From Brachypodium distachyon (Eukaryota > Streptophyta > Magnoliopsida > Poales > Poaceae), in assembly GCF_000005505.3 (NCBI RefSeq), contig NC_016131.3, positions 49,027,355 to 49,091,354 of the forward strand: a stretch of 64,000 nucleotides of DNA. The letters are read 5' to 3'. Made by a program: the position numbers and the translations under genes. Below are positions 12,028-24,201 of the stretch, one piece after another (the first letter of the stretch is position 1; each line of letters opens with the position of its first letter). Under the pieces are notes generated by a model. The model was not told the origin of the DNA, ran no database searches, and saw only the letters and a program-made list of their open reading frames with translations.

Positions 12028-15000
12028 ATGGCGGGCGGAGGAGGAGGGGCCAACTGGGAGGTGATGGTGAGGCGGATGCTCCCGCCGGGGACCGCCATCC
12101 CCGAGGCGCCGGCCAACCTCGACTACTCCATCGCGCTCGAGTATGACGGCCCGCCCGTGTCCTACGAGGTCCCGAGGATCGACCCGGTGGACATGGCCGC
12201 GGTGCCCACGGCCGAGCCGGTGTCTGGTACCCATCCGCTCGGGAACGGCAGGGCGGTCCCCGTGGCGCCGGTCTTCAGGCCGGCGTCCCGGTTGCGTGCT
12301 CAGCCGCTGCCGCCGCCGCCTGCGCAGGTTAGGAGAAGCTCGGAGTCAGCCAATTCGGCGTCCTCTGGTGACGATGGGTCCCGCTCGGTGTCTCATGAGT
12401 TTGCGCGGAGCGTCCAGTCGGAGGGCGGCAGGCCTGCTGCGCCGGAGGGGAGGAAGTCTCATGTGGTGACCTTTGGGTTGGCGGAGGATAGCAAGTATGA
12501 TGATGAGAGCATGGAGCTCGAGGATAGCAGGTCGGAGCAGTTTGTCGCGGTGACCAGGAAGGAGAAGAGGGGGAGGACCTGCAACCGGTGCGGGAAGAGG
12601 AAGTGGGAGAGCAAGGAGGCGTGCATTGTTTGCGACAAGAGGTATTGCAGCTACTGCCTGCTCAGAGCTATGGGGTCGATGCCAGAAGGCCGCAAGTGTA
12701 TCACTTGCATTGGCCAGCCCATCGATGAGTCCAAGCGGTCGAAGCTAGGGAAGAGCTCGAGGATCTTATCACGCTTGCTCAGCGCGCTGGAAGTAAGGCA
12801 GATCTTGAAAGCCGAGAAGGAGTGCCAGGCAAACCAGCTACGTCCTGAGCAACTTATCGTAAATGGCTGCCCTCTCTGTCAAGAAGAGATGTCTGAGTTG
12901 CTCAATTGTCCACGGCCTCCTCAAAATCTGAAACCTGGAAGATATTGGTACGACAAGGAGTCAGGCTTGTGGGGAAAGGTAAGCCTATTAGTACAAGAAG
13001 AACATACCTTTCTTTTGAAATCTAAACTTACTGCTAACTACTTTTTGTTCGTGCTGTTAGGCAGGGGAAAAGCCAAACAGGATGATCAGCACTAACCTGA
13101 ACTTCAATGGAAAGATTCAGCCCAATGCCAGTAATGGCAACACTCAGGTTTATATGAATGGAAGGGAAATTACCAGTATTGAACTGAAAATTTTGAAGGT
13201 AACAGTGTGCACCATGCAATATACAATCGAGAACCCATCGTTTGTTTACAATATGATTAATACCGTGTCACTTTTGTAATTGAGTTTCCATGATATATGT
13301 ATGCATCATTCTTGCAGATCGCACAAGTTCAATGTCCCCGTGATACTCACTTTTGGGTTTATCACGATGGAGGCTACGAGGAAGAAGGCCAAAATAACAT
13401 CAAAGGAAAAATATGGCAGTCGGTGCGTATCTTGTTCAATGGCCTTTGTAAAATTAATGTGTGCCTTTTTTTCTTTGCTTGTTTTAACAAGATCTTCTGT
13501 ATCATCTGTTGTACAGCCTATCACACGTTTTGCGTGTGCCTTGGTTTCACTGCCGGTGCCTCCTGCAAACTCTGTTGGGCCCAAAGACGATGATCCTTAT
13601 TCAGCAAGAACAGTGCCTGGTTACTTTGACCAGAAAAGAATGCAAAAACTTCTTGTTCTTGGGTCACCTGGAGCTGGAACAAGCACCATATTTAAGCAGG
13701 TCTGGCCAAATTTTACATTTAATAAATGCATTATTCAGTTACATGCTTAGTCAGTTTGGACTTCAACTTTACCGATAGGCCTCCAGTGAAATATGGTTTG
13801 AAGTTGATTACTAAAGTTTGTCTCTAGTCTGTACAGTAGTTCATTCCACGTTTTGGTGACGTAGAAACCTTCTCACTGTTCTGGAGTTTGGTTAGTTGTT
13901 AATTTGTTTAAATGTTTTAGATGACACTTGCATGTGTGCCATGTTACAATCTTCTGCAAGCTAGAGTGTTTATACATTAGTCTAGTCGTCATAGCCTCAT
14001 AGGTATCTTTGCTTTAAGCAATAAAATGCCTTTATGGATCACCACACAATTTATTCATCATGAGTGGATGATGCACTGATGCGATATCTAGCTGAGTCCT
14101 GTGATAGTCCAATTCACTTACTTTCGAGTTTCAACATTTTTCTTTATATTTTTTTAACTGAACATTTTTCTTTCAATTGTATATGCGTTCATGATGTTTG
14201 ATTTTACGATACAGGCTAAGTTACTATATGGAACTAGATTTACCGAAGAAGAACTTGACAATATCAAACTAATGATCCAAAGCAACATGTTCAAATACCT
14301 TGGGATTCTGCTGGAGGGTCGGGAGCGCTTTGAGGAAGAGGCTTTGGCTATATCACATAACCCGAACTCAGAGGATGAGGATGCCCAAGAAGGTTGCATG
14401 CTTCAGCTGCAGCTAATATTTCTAATAGTTTTCGAGAGTGTGTGGTATGCTAAAGTTGGTTTTCTCTTGTGCAGATGGAAACAAATCGAGTGGTTCAAAT
14501 TCTTGCATATACTCGATAAATGCAAAGCTGAAGAAGTTCTCTGATTGGCTTTTGGACATCATAGCAATGGGAGACCTAGATGCTTTCTTCCCTGCAGCTA
14601 CACGTGAATATGCTCCAGTTGTTGATGAGATGTGGAAGGATCCTGCTATACAAGCAACATATAGAAGAAAGGACGAATTACATTTTCTCCCTGATGTTGC
14701 TGAATATTTCTTGAGCAGGGTATAAACCTAGGCTTTCAGATGCGGATTTAACTGTGCAATCATCCATTAATTCTACCTGTTCACAGCTTGTGTTTGTCCT
14801 CCATAGATTATGCAAATCCATCCCTTTATATTATGGCAACTAAGTATAATATGGCCAGTTTAGTCTCTAAAAAATGGAACTCATAGTTTGCGAGTTGTAC
14901 TTCATATTATGGCAACTAAGCATTACTATATGGCCAGTTTAGTCTCTCCGAAATAGTCATTAATCCCATAAGGACCTTTTGTGTTTCTGGACATACCCAC

Positions 15001-16892
15001 CATTTTTCTTTTGTTGTCAATGGTCACCCACATAGCATGACGTGCTGTGACTTACTGTTGTGTGTACACCCTAATTGTTATTGCAGGCGATTGAAGTATC
15101 GAGCAATGAGTATGAGCCTTCAGAGAAAGATGTTATATATGCTGAAGGAGTATCACAGGGGAATGGATTGGCCTTTATCGAGTTCACTCTGGACGAACGG
15201 AGCCCTATGTCAGAACTCTATGGTGACAGCCATGAACCTAGCTCTCAACCAGTAAACAAGTAAACTCTTTCTTCATGGCTCATGCCTAAACTGCATCTAA
15301 ATTCTTATATATCATATATGTCTGTATATAGACCTGTAACTAAAAAAACCTTAAGATATTAGCATTGCCATTTGTGTTGAGGGGAGTGTATCTGTTGCTG
15401 GGGCTAGATGCATGGAGGAGGCCTACGTGCGTACATATGTGGTCAGCGCAGACACATCCAGCATGGTGGCGGGAGTGCAGGACGGGGTCATCAGCTAGTA
15501 CTGTAGTTGCGGAGTAGCGTGCGTGGCTTCTTCGACCGTAAGTCTACCGATGTGCCGTGGAGCTTCAGATATGCTTGCTGGGCACCCCTGTGGGCCTTGA
15601 TGGGCCATGGGAGGTTGAGATGGGCTTGAGAAGGAATATGAACATGCCACATGGGCCCAGGGCTAATTTGCTCATTTCACATGCCACTGACAGCAAAAGT
15701 GATGATAATGGTAAAAAGTGACATCTGTGGCAGAACGGAAACAAAAATTGGCAGAAGAGTGGCATTTTCATAAATAGCAGCAAAGTAGTGGCACTGTCGA
15801 AGTTCGAGAAGTGACTAGTGGCGTTGTTATAAATTCCTCGTAAATTTCCCTACTGTATTTGCACGATATGTAGGTAGCTTGTTATTTTATTTGCATTTGC
15901 CTGGGTTGATGCCTTTTTTCTCATGTGAAACAAGTGCCTGAAAGCTTATTTGTCTCCTCTGCTTTGATTCCCCTAGATATCAGCTGATTAGAGTAAGTGC
16001 CAAGGGCATGAACGAGGGCTGTAAATGGGTGGAAATGTTTGAGGATGTCCGCGCGGTGATATTCTCTGTAGCACTCAGCGACTATGACCAGCTGGGAGCC
16101 CCTGCTTCTGGTGGCAGTAGGCGCCTCCTGAATAAGATGATTCAGAGCAGGGACCTGTTTGAGGCCACAATCAGGTAAAGCAACCCTATCATTGGTATTT
16201 GCCGACTGCTCCTGTAAATTTGACGGTTCCATAATAATTTCATAATGGTTGAAGGACAAGCATTTCGAAACGTTAGCTTGAGTCAGGCTGGTCTTGATAA
16301 TGTTCGAACAGAAGCAAGCACTTTTTTCACCGGAAAACTGTACTGGAGACCCAGACAGTAAATTTTTATTAAACTGAAACTAACAGTTTCTGAAATTGCA
16401 CATTACAATGCTGAGAACTTTGTTTTGGCTTTGCCTTCAGTTAGTTAAGATCAATTGAAATTGACTGATTTGTACAACACGTTGGCCAGGCAACCATGCT
16501 TCAAGGACACGCCGTTCATCCTGGTGCTGAACAAGTTTGACCTCTTCGAGGAGAAGATCGGGCGGTCCCCGCTGTCCGCGTGCGAGTGGTTCACTGACTT
16601 TGGCCCGCTGCGCACCCACAACAACAACCAGTCTTTGGCGCACCAGGCGTTCTACTACGTGGCGATGAAGTTCAAGGACCTATACGCGGCACACACTAAC
16701 CGGAAGCTGTTCGTGTGGCAAGCGCGCGCCCGGGACCGGCCAACCGTCGACGAGGCCTTCCGGTACATCCGGGAGGTGCTCAAGTGGGAGGAGGAGAAGG
16801 ACGAGGGGTACTACCCGGAGGAGTCCTTCTACAGCACCACTGAGCTCAGCTCCTCCCGCCTCATCGTCACCTCGGCTGCTCCTCCCGCCTGA
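12028..16892 (+). CDS. XLG: Extra-large guanine nucleotide-binding protein (XLG), 857 aa
   Basis: Nine coding exons: 12028-12978, 13061-13198, 13318-13422, 13517-13699, 14215-14392, 14475-14719, 15087-15259, 15977-16174, 16490-16892; phases all agree. XLGs are plant-only non-canonical G-alpha subunits that bind the G-beta-gamma dimer in hormone, development and immunity signalling. The N-terminal half has a cysteine-rich, zinc-finger-like segment with CNRCGK (185-190), Cys199, Cys202, Cys207, Cys210, Cys224 and Cys227. KRSK lies just after it. The C-terminal half is G-alpha-like: P-loop GSPGAGTST (447-455) and LNKFD (737-741). The DVGGQ switch motif of canonical G-alpha is missing; the equivalent place reads [20 protein letters not shown]. 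That gap is usual for XLGs. The start is the ATG before the conserved [20 protein letters not shown] segment; a longer frame from 11956 has no similarity. The gene converges with the B3 gene, 0.8 kb away. Confidence 0.95.
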
Positions 16893-17670
16893 ATCGATCA
16901 TTCAGGGCAGAGTGACACGTCCCATCCTGCCAGTGCTATTGTTCAAGCTGGAGAGCAAATATAGAGATTGTTGCTACTAACTGTACAGTATTGCTGTGTT
17001 GTGTAACTAATTCTACTGTTAGCTAAGCGAACGTTTCAGAATGTGAACAATGCTGCCTGCCATTGTTGTGTATATATATATCTCTACTGCTATAAAGCCC
17101 GTTGTTATGTATTTAGTTTATATCTGGAGATTCTGGACTACATTTACCATAAAAATCAAGAAAAAGTCCCATAAACCTTATACCTGGAGTTCCTGGACTA
17201 CATTTACCATAAAAATAACACAAAACACAAATACTTTGGGCATCAATTTGTGCTGGGCCCTGTGCCGGAGGAAACGCTGGCCCTTATGGGAGCAATGCTT
17301 TCGCCCCGGAGGGTTGCATCTCTAGAAAATAAAGCAAAACTTGCAGCAGATAAGCATGCCATCGATTTATTCATTATTTAAGCTAAAAAATAAAGCAAAA
17401 GTACATCCGACAAATTCACTAGAAATAGTCTCAACCATGCACGGTTCAATGAGATATAAGCTGGTAAATGTATTCTAGAACAGATAATCTGGTAGACAAA
17501 TATGACAGTCTAAACAACATACTCCCCATAACAAAACCATAACAATCAAATCTGACTCACACTTAAAGAGAATATGTTCCAACAAAAGAAGCAGTAATCA
17601 ACGAAAACTCCGCAAACAGGAAGAGTATTTCTTAAGAGGGATCGACCCAAGCCAAGAGGAGGAATCTAAC
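16893..17670. other. Convergent 3' flanks of XLG and the B3 gene
   Basis: The XLG 3' UTR starts at 16893. A short near-duplicate, TTCTGGACTACATTTACCAT versus TCCTGGACTACATTTACCAT, lies at about 17130 and 17191. No gene seen. Confidence 0.6.
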
Positions 17671-20600
17671 TCAACAGGAAGAGCGTGAGTTGAGGTCCAG
17701 CTGAGGAGGACGCTGTATGTAGGGGGTGATCTCGCAGACGACCCTGTGGACGTGCACCTTGATGTTGGATGAGTCCAGCACCTCGAACACGCACACGTCC
17801 CACTCCTCCAGGTTGTTGTGCACCGAGAACGCCCCCCACCCGGTGGCGAAGGCCGCCGAGCAGACGCCGCCTCTGCTCTGGTAAACGTAGCTCACATCCC
17901 ACGTCTTTCCCTGCGGATCCCACAGCGTCATCTGCATGTCCTTCTTCGGCAGGCTGTTCTTCACCAGTATCTCTGGGATTATCTGGATATACATATATGC
18001 ATTCATGGTTAATAATAGTTAACCTTTGTGTTGGATTATATGTTCTGCGTGTATGGGTATATGATATATATGTGCTTCTTGGGCGTTGTTGATTGATTGT
18101 TGTTACCATGAAATAGGTGGTGTATACTTCGGAGTATTTCATCGCCTTGAAGCTGAAGGATCGCTGAGAAAGGAAATGACTGGCTTTCTCTATGGCGTAC
18201 TCCACCTCTTCCTCGATCACTGCCCGTCTCTGCGATGTTACCTCCGGCACTCTCTGAACTTTTGCAAAAACTATAGGAGAGGACAAAAGAAAAAAAAGAG
18301 GTTACGGTTAATCATGCATGTCAGAAATTATCCACTCACACTCGCATGGAGAAGGCTAGCTAGATGCATGAATGGTGCGTTTGGTTCTTAATCTTACCAC
18401 CTGAGCTATAAATCGCCATCTGGCTTTTGTGTGCAAAGCTTTGTTCTAATAATGCATGAGTTTTTTTAAGAGAGAGGACGGAAGATTAATTACCTTTACC
18501 AAGTTGAGGTACATTGTTGCTCTCGTTAAACAGCGTCCAATCAAACCTTGAGCGCACAGGAACAATTGATCCTACCATCGTATTGGTTTCTACTGCTAAC
18601 ATATGAATTATAGTTAGCTTGCTATGTAACAAGATAGCATAAAATGGATTTGTGCTGTGAATGCAATTGTTTGCTCAGGCATAAAATTAATGTTTCTTGA
18701 GACTGGAAGGATTCTTATCACCTTTCACATTGGCATTACTTGATGATGCTACCTTATATGAAGAAGAAAGCGGAGTTGCAGGCCTTTTCCCCATAGCCTT
18801 GCGCTTCTTTGCTTCAAGACGGCCACACTCTGCGAAGATATCATCAATTTTTCTATACCTATTGTTCCTGATGCCAAACCCATCGGTATCAGAATCATCG
18901 TCGTCGTCGTCGTCGTCATCATCATCATCATCCTCATCATCATCAATAGGAACATCAACATCGTCATCGTCATCGTTCTCCTCCTCCTCCTCTTCCTCTT
19001 CCTCTTTTGGAGGATTGCCATGTGCATAGTTGGCATATTCTTCTTTTTGTGGAGTGCCATGTGGATAGTTGGTTATGCCATCTACATCCTTTTCTTGCAA
19101 TGTGTCTAGTGCATCATCTCTACCCATGGGCCGATCATTGCCTTCTTCCTCTTCTGAAGCTTTTGATTTCGCACCTACAATGTCTTCTTTTTGTGGAATA
19201 GTGACATCTATAATGGTGTCCATGTCCCCTTTATCATCTTCTGCAAGCGCATATCCTGCATCTTGATCGTCCATTAGATCGGTGCGATGCGCATTGGTAT
19301 CCATGTCCTCTCCAACGTTTTCTCCAGCCACGTTGCATGCGTCTAATTCTTGTGTATTAGTGACATCTATACTGGTGTCCATGTCCACTTTATCATCATA
19401 TTTTGCAAGCGCATATCCTACATCTTCTTCCATTACATCGGTGCCACCTGCATTGGTGCCCATTCCCCCTCCATCATTTTCTTTGGCCATGTTGCCTGCG
19501 TCTTGTTCTTGTGGATTAGTGACATATGTATTGATGCCCGTGTCCACTTTATCATGTCCTGCAAGCGTATATCTTGGATCTTCTTCCAATAGATTGGTGG
19601 CACCTACATTGGTGTCCAAGTCCATTCCATCATTTTCTTCGGCCATGTTGCCTGCATCTTCTTCTTGTGGATTATTGACATCTCTATTGGTGTGCATGTC
19701 CACTTTATCATCACCTTCTGCAAGCGTGTATCCTACATCTTCTCTCGTTAGATCGGTGCCACCAGCATTCATATCTATGTCCCCTCCATCTTTTTCTTTA
19801 GCCATGTTTCTCGGGTCTTCTTCATGTGGATCAGTGCCATCTACATTGATGCCCATGCTTCCTTCATCATCTTCTATGACCCAGTCGTTGTACGACTGAG
19901 GAAGGAATGCGCACTCCACCTCGCAGCCCGATCGGCCAAACACTAGCACTGAGAATTGTGATTGTCCATTGTAACGGAATACCAAGAAGTCGCCAACATG
20001 GATGCGATGATCCGAGAAAAACCGCTCCCATCCACGCACAAAGCTTAGCTCCATGGAGTTTGCAACTAGCCCTACACGCCATGTATTTCCACTAGCATCT
20101 CTCAAAGAGACAACTCCCGAAGACTCATTTTCAAGGTACTTTTTGAATGCTCTTGGAATTTTCTGGAAAACATCATATAAATTAGTGTAATATTGATTGG
20201 ACCTATAAAGCAAGCCCCAACCCAAAACTATATACTCCATGCGATCCAAAATAAGTGTCTCAGGTTTAGTACAAAGTACTAAATCTGAGACACTTATTAT
20301 ATGGATCGGAGGGAGTACATAACAATATGTTTTATGCAAGCCATATAATGTGATAGTCCAAAAATATAGCTACCTATCCCTAGATCAACTAGTTAAAAAG
20401 GTAATGAGCATGCCATGTTCAAATGAAGCTAACATGCCATATTAACCCAATTTAGATGGGAGTTTGTGGGGAAGAACCATCTAAGAGGCAAGATGTCGTC
20501 ACAATCATGTATGAAATGTTGTTAATATGCAATTTAATAGATGAGAGTTTGAAGCAATGGGTCCAAAAAAATGGTCCCACTTACGTCATTAAACCTCAAA

Positions 20601-21770
20601 TCATTTCAATGTTACATAAAGTCAATTGGCTGCTTTTTGTATGGCTCGCTGTATTATGTTACCTTTGAAAACCAAGCTATAGAGTCAAACAACAGTTGCA
20701 TTTTAATCTAAATAGCATCCCTTACATGTAAAATACAAAAATGCATAATCATATGTTTTTTCACAATTAGTAGGTTACTCTAAGATGCCAGTTTTGGACA
20801 AGCAATGCAAAATATGCAACATACATAAGTTCTAATTCTGAAACTCATATATTTTTAGGCAGGGAAATGATTCAACACATTAGGGATAAATGTGCTTAGT
20901 ATTCCTAGGTATACATGTGTTGAATGAAGGGTAAACATGCAAGTTTCCCTTTAAAAAATTAATTACCAAAAAAGCGGCATGTGTAAGTACTTTCGACCCT
21001 ACTAGCACATTTGGGGTTAGAAGAACGATGGAGTAAAAATCAATAAAAAGATACAACCACTATTGATACAAAAATCATTTATGTTGTGAGGTGTTTTCTT
21101 TGACATGTTGAGAAACTAATACGTCATCACATCTTATTGATATTTACCACAGCCATCAAAATTCATCCTCAAGCACACATGGAAAGAATTTGACAGAACA
21201 AACATGACATAAGTATAGAATTTCAACAAGAGAATTTATCTTATCAGACAAGAAACATACCAATTGTTGTGTAGATTCCCCAGGCATGACCACCTTGAAG
21301 AAGTGGTGGAAGGTGTTTTCGGTTGTCTCCTCCTCCTCGTTCCTTTCATGATATTGCTTGTCTTTCCTTTCCCTATACTCATGGACCTCTTTCTCCTGCT
21401 CATCTTCTTTATCCTTCGTTTCCTTCTCCATGTCCATCCTTTCTCTTTGTTTTTTCTCCTTCTTCTTCTCCTCTGTTTCTCTCAGCTGGCACCCCTCTCT
21501 CTCTTTCTCCTCCTTCTTTCTTTGCTCCTCTTCTTTATCCTTCTTTGCCTTCTCCTTGTCCATCATGTCCCTCTGTTCTTTCTCGATCATCATTTCTGTC
21601 TTGCTCCCCAGTCTCCCTTTCTCCTCATTTCTCTGCTCCTCTTCCTTATTCTTCTTTGCCTTCTGTGTGTTCACCCTTCCTCTTTGTTCTTTCATATTCA
21701 TCTCTTTCTCATTCTCCATACTATTGCATTTCTCCTCTTTCACCTTCACATTTTGCATACTACTCACCAT
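17671..21770 (-). CDS. Two-B3-domain (REM-like) protein with acidic tandem-repeat linker, about 841 aa
   Basis: Coding exons: 21770-21261, 20162-18722, 18592-18494, 18270-18107, 17982-17671; phases agree. Exon 1 encodes a charged Glu/Lys coiled-coil-like region ending in the start of a B3 DNA-binding domain (HHFFKVVMPGESTQQL). Exon 2 completes that domain (GNTWRVGL, GWERFF, VGDFLVFRYNG). It continues with about four copies of a 53-residue acidic repeat, then Glu and Asp runs and a basic stretch (EAKKRKAMGKRP). The last two exons form a second B3 domain (FSFKAMKYSEVYTTYF, GWGAFSVHNNLEEWDVCVFE). REM-type B3 proteins are plant DNA-binding proteins, many expressed in reproductive tissue. The target of this one is unknown. 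The start could instead be the internal ATG at 21719 (MENEK), which the second copy also has. The third exon could end at 18500. A non-coding leader exon lies near 23.1-23.3 kb. Confidence 0.82.
18890..18995 (-). repeat. GAT/GAC and GAG trinucleotide tract coding for Asp and Glu runs
   Basis: Runs of TCATCG/GTC triplets on the plus strand encode an uninterrupted Asp stretch (13 in a row) and, next to it, a Glu stretch of nine or more in the B3 protein. It is a coding microsatellite, so length differences between alleles are expected. Confidence 0.85.
19190..19850 (-). repeat. Tandem repeat of about 159 bp coding for 53-residue acidic units
   Basis: About four units follow the first B3 domain, each with the pattern NPQEEDAGNMAEENDG, then NAGGTDL, then EEDVGYALAxxDDKVDMDT. 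Unit starts read TDPHEED, NPQEED, NPQEQD and TQELD, with a partial fifth, IPQKED. The copies have diverged in sequence but keep the frame and acidity, which suggests selection on the protein rather than fresh slippage. Confidence 0.85.
20235..20315. mobile_element. Stowaway-type MITE (81 bp) in a B3-gene intron
   Basis: A near-perfect hairpin: the left arm has AATAAGTGTCTCAGGTTTAG and the right arm its complement, with ends CTCCATGCGATCC and GGATCGGAGGGAG and flanking TA on both sides. Confidence 0.8.
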
Positions 21771-23125
21771 CCCCACGATTTTATTCTGATTACATAAGTA
21801 TACCATTTGACAAATGTAACAATGATATATAAATGTTAGGACACTCTTAACTCTTAACATTTTTGTTACAACAATAATATCCAACCTACAAACAATTTTC
21901 ATATAAGCTCTAAAAGGCACAACAATATACATGTTCTTGCATTAAAATGGTAGGCCAACACGTCCCCCCCCCCCCCCCCAACACACACACACATTTGCAG
22001 TCATGTACATATTTATAATTGCCTAGGCGGCACATGCACACTTTGAATTTCCATGGGTAGAAATATATAGGGTGGGAACATGCTTTTGTGTGGCGCACAC
22101 TTGCACTTTTGTATGGAGGTGGCAAGCCAGTTTTGATACCTGGTTGTGGAGCCATTATCCTACCCATCCACAAACAAACCTATATATATGTCATATACAT
22201 GTTTATTCTATGGAACATTACAAGAGATCTATTTTTATCTTCAAGGGATTTAAAATTCATTATTGTGTTGTGCAAATGGAGTAAACCAAGAAACATGCAT
22301 ATGGTGCTGATTTTCTTTAATAGATTCATCAAATTTGGACCGTGCTTGTCTCAGTAACAATAAATTATGGCTTAACAGGCAGTCTAAGAATCATTACAGA
22401 AGAAAAGAAGCATTGTACTTAATCAGAGATACTACTAAAAACTTCATATAACATTATATAACACTTTGTTTCTTCCTAGAGTTGCTCTTTATTCCATCAC
22501 AGCATCTGCCAACTGGCGAAACGCCGGTCCTTGAAGAACGAGACTGACAACATTACTATGAAACTGAAGGAGAAAATTGCTTATTTACCTTTTACAAACA
22601 CTTGGTTTGCTTATATGCCACTAGACAAGTGCATTTTCCTTAAATGCATGCTGGAAACTGACCACCAAAGGGCATCCATTTAATGGCTAAAAAGAAAAAA
22701 AAATCCCTTGATGAAAAATATGCAATATTTTGATAGCATGCAACGAAATCGTAGTACTAAAAAAAGATAGCAAAGTAGTTATTCTCGAAATCAATCATTT
22801 TCAATGGTAAATAAGTAGTTTGCATATTGACATTGTAGAGCCCAAAGCATGAAAAGGAAATCTTTTATGCAGGAATAAAAGTTCAACTTATATCCATGAA
22901 ACTAAAATAAGCACCTCACTTCTCATGGTAGGACGGAACAGAAGAGCAGTGCTCCTTCGATTTTATGGAGTAATACGGCTATTGAGATCATGCACAAGCA
23001 CAAAATAATCGCCGAAACATAAATATAGATGGACTCTAGGTTTCATTGCGCATAATGAAAGACAAAGCATTTTACCGACCAATAGAAAGAACCAATTGAA
23101 ATCTCAACGGATCTACAGATTATAC

Positions 23126-23300
23126 CTGTCTAGAAGAAGCGCGGAGAGGAGGAGAGGCAAGATCGACCTGGCTCGGTGGAAGAACAATGCGGTTGGTTGT
23201 GCGGCGGCACCAGCGGCGGCGGCGGCGGCTCAACAGGCTATCGAGTATCAAAGGAGCGATTAGGAATTGGGTATTCGGTCAAGGAAAAACCCTAGGTTAT
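23126..23300 (-). promoter_or_regulatory. Leader exon and proximal promoter of the B3 gene
   Basis: The minus strand shows a GC-rich stretch with CGGCGG repeats ending in the donor CTAGACAG|GTATAATC at 23126. The next acceptor is upstream of the first coding exon near 21780. The same stretch, including AACCCTAGGTTATAA at its outer edge, is found at 34600-34775 beside the second B3 copy. This supports a duplicated promoter and leader. Confidence 0.6.
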
Positions 23301-23742
23301 AACGGGATGGGGTCAGGGGTAGAAAGGGAAGTCCGTCCTTACCTATTTTAAACACCTCGCTAGCTTTCAATACACATTGTAACATGTAATGCTTATATAA
23401 AAAATATAACTTTCAACGTTATAACGGAGGAGTCCACCTCTCGAAAAATACTGCTCCCTCCGTTCATAAAAGATGTCGCGCGGTCGATTTCGTGAAAAAC
23501 CCCCTGACAAATTCCCGACATAACGTTTCAGTTCTCGCTCATCTTCCTCCTCGCGGGCTCGTCTTCCTCGCAGCGCTTGCTCGCCGCAGCTCCGCTCGCA
23601 CGCGTAGATCCCCGGCGCTGCTCCCCTCGCCCGACGGATAGCTCGCCCTCGCTACTCCCCCTTCGCCGTCTAGCCCCCCTGTGCTGCTCCCGCTCCCCCG
23701 TGCTGCTCCCCCTCCTCTGTCCAAGATTTGATTTTTCCAGCG

Positions 23743-24201
23743 ATGGACTGGTGCGGCGGTGTGAGCGGAGCAGAGGGAGAGGCCGGGAAGATTGCACCGC
23801 CGCTGCTTCTGCTGCTCCTCGTCCTGCTTCTGGCCGCCGGCCGCGCCGACGCGTGGGGCAAGGAGGGCCACATCATGGTCTGCAAGACAGCCGAGGTAAT
23901 TAACCCCTTCAATTCGCTCCCCCACAGCCCCCGCAGTCACGCCCCATCTCGAACTATCGTGCAGCTAGCTCCGCAATGGAAGGAGCGGACTGCGTGTGTG
24001 TGTGTTCATCCTGGCTCTGAATTGTGTTTCGATGTGGGTTTTCAGAGGTACCTGACGGAGAAGATGATGGCGGCGGTGAAGATATCTTGTGCCACTGCAG
24101 CTGAAGATTTGGTTCCATCCAAATCTCACATTCAGCTTCCCAGGCTGTTCAGCTGTTCATCTAGCTCTCACTACTTGCACCATTCAGCATCTGACACATG
24201 A
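23743..24201 (+). pseudogene. 5' fragment of an S1/P1-type (ENDO-like) nuclease gene
   Basis: The first exon, 23743-23895, encodes a signal peptide (LLLLLLVLLLAAGRADA) followed by WGKEGHIMVCKTAE. That is the start of mature plant S1/P1 nucleases, whose N-terminal Trp and nearby His bind zinc. A 150-bp intron with GT-AG ends follows, then RYLTEKMMAAVK, the next family segment. After that the reading frame has no nuclease similarity and stops at 24201. The rest of the protein (normally about 290 residues) is missing, so it cannot be an active nuclease. The kept intron shows capture as DNA and not through mRNA. A spliced product would be 102 residues with a secretion signal. Confidence 0.75.

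Noticed and set aside
19282..19899. A 205-codon plus-strand frame over the acidic repeat
   Set aside because: It is an antisense shadow kept open by the 159-bp repeat period; no start context or family match.
21264..21832. Long plus-strand frames rich in Leu, Phe and Ser opposite the first B3 exon
   Set aside because: They are the complement of Glu/Lys-rich coding sequence. The minus strand has the B3 domain, good splice sites and a second copy.
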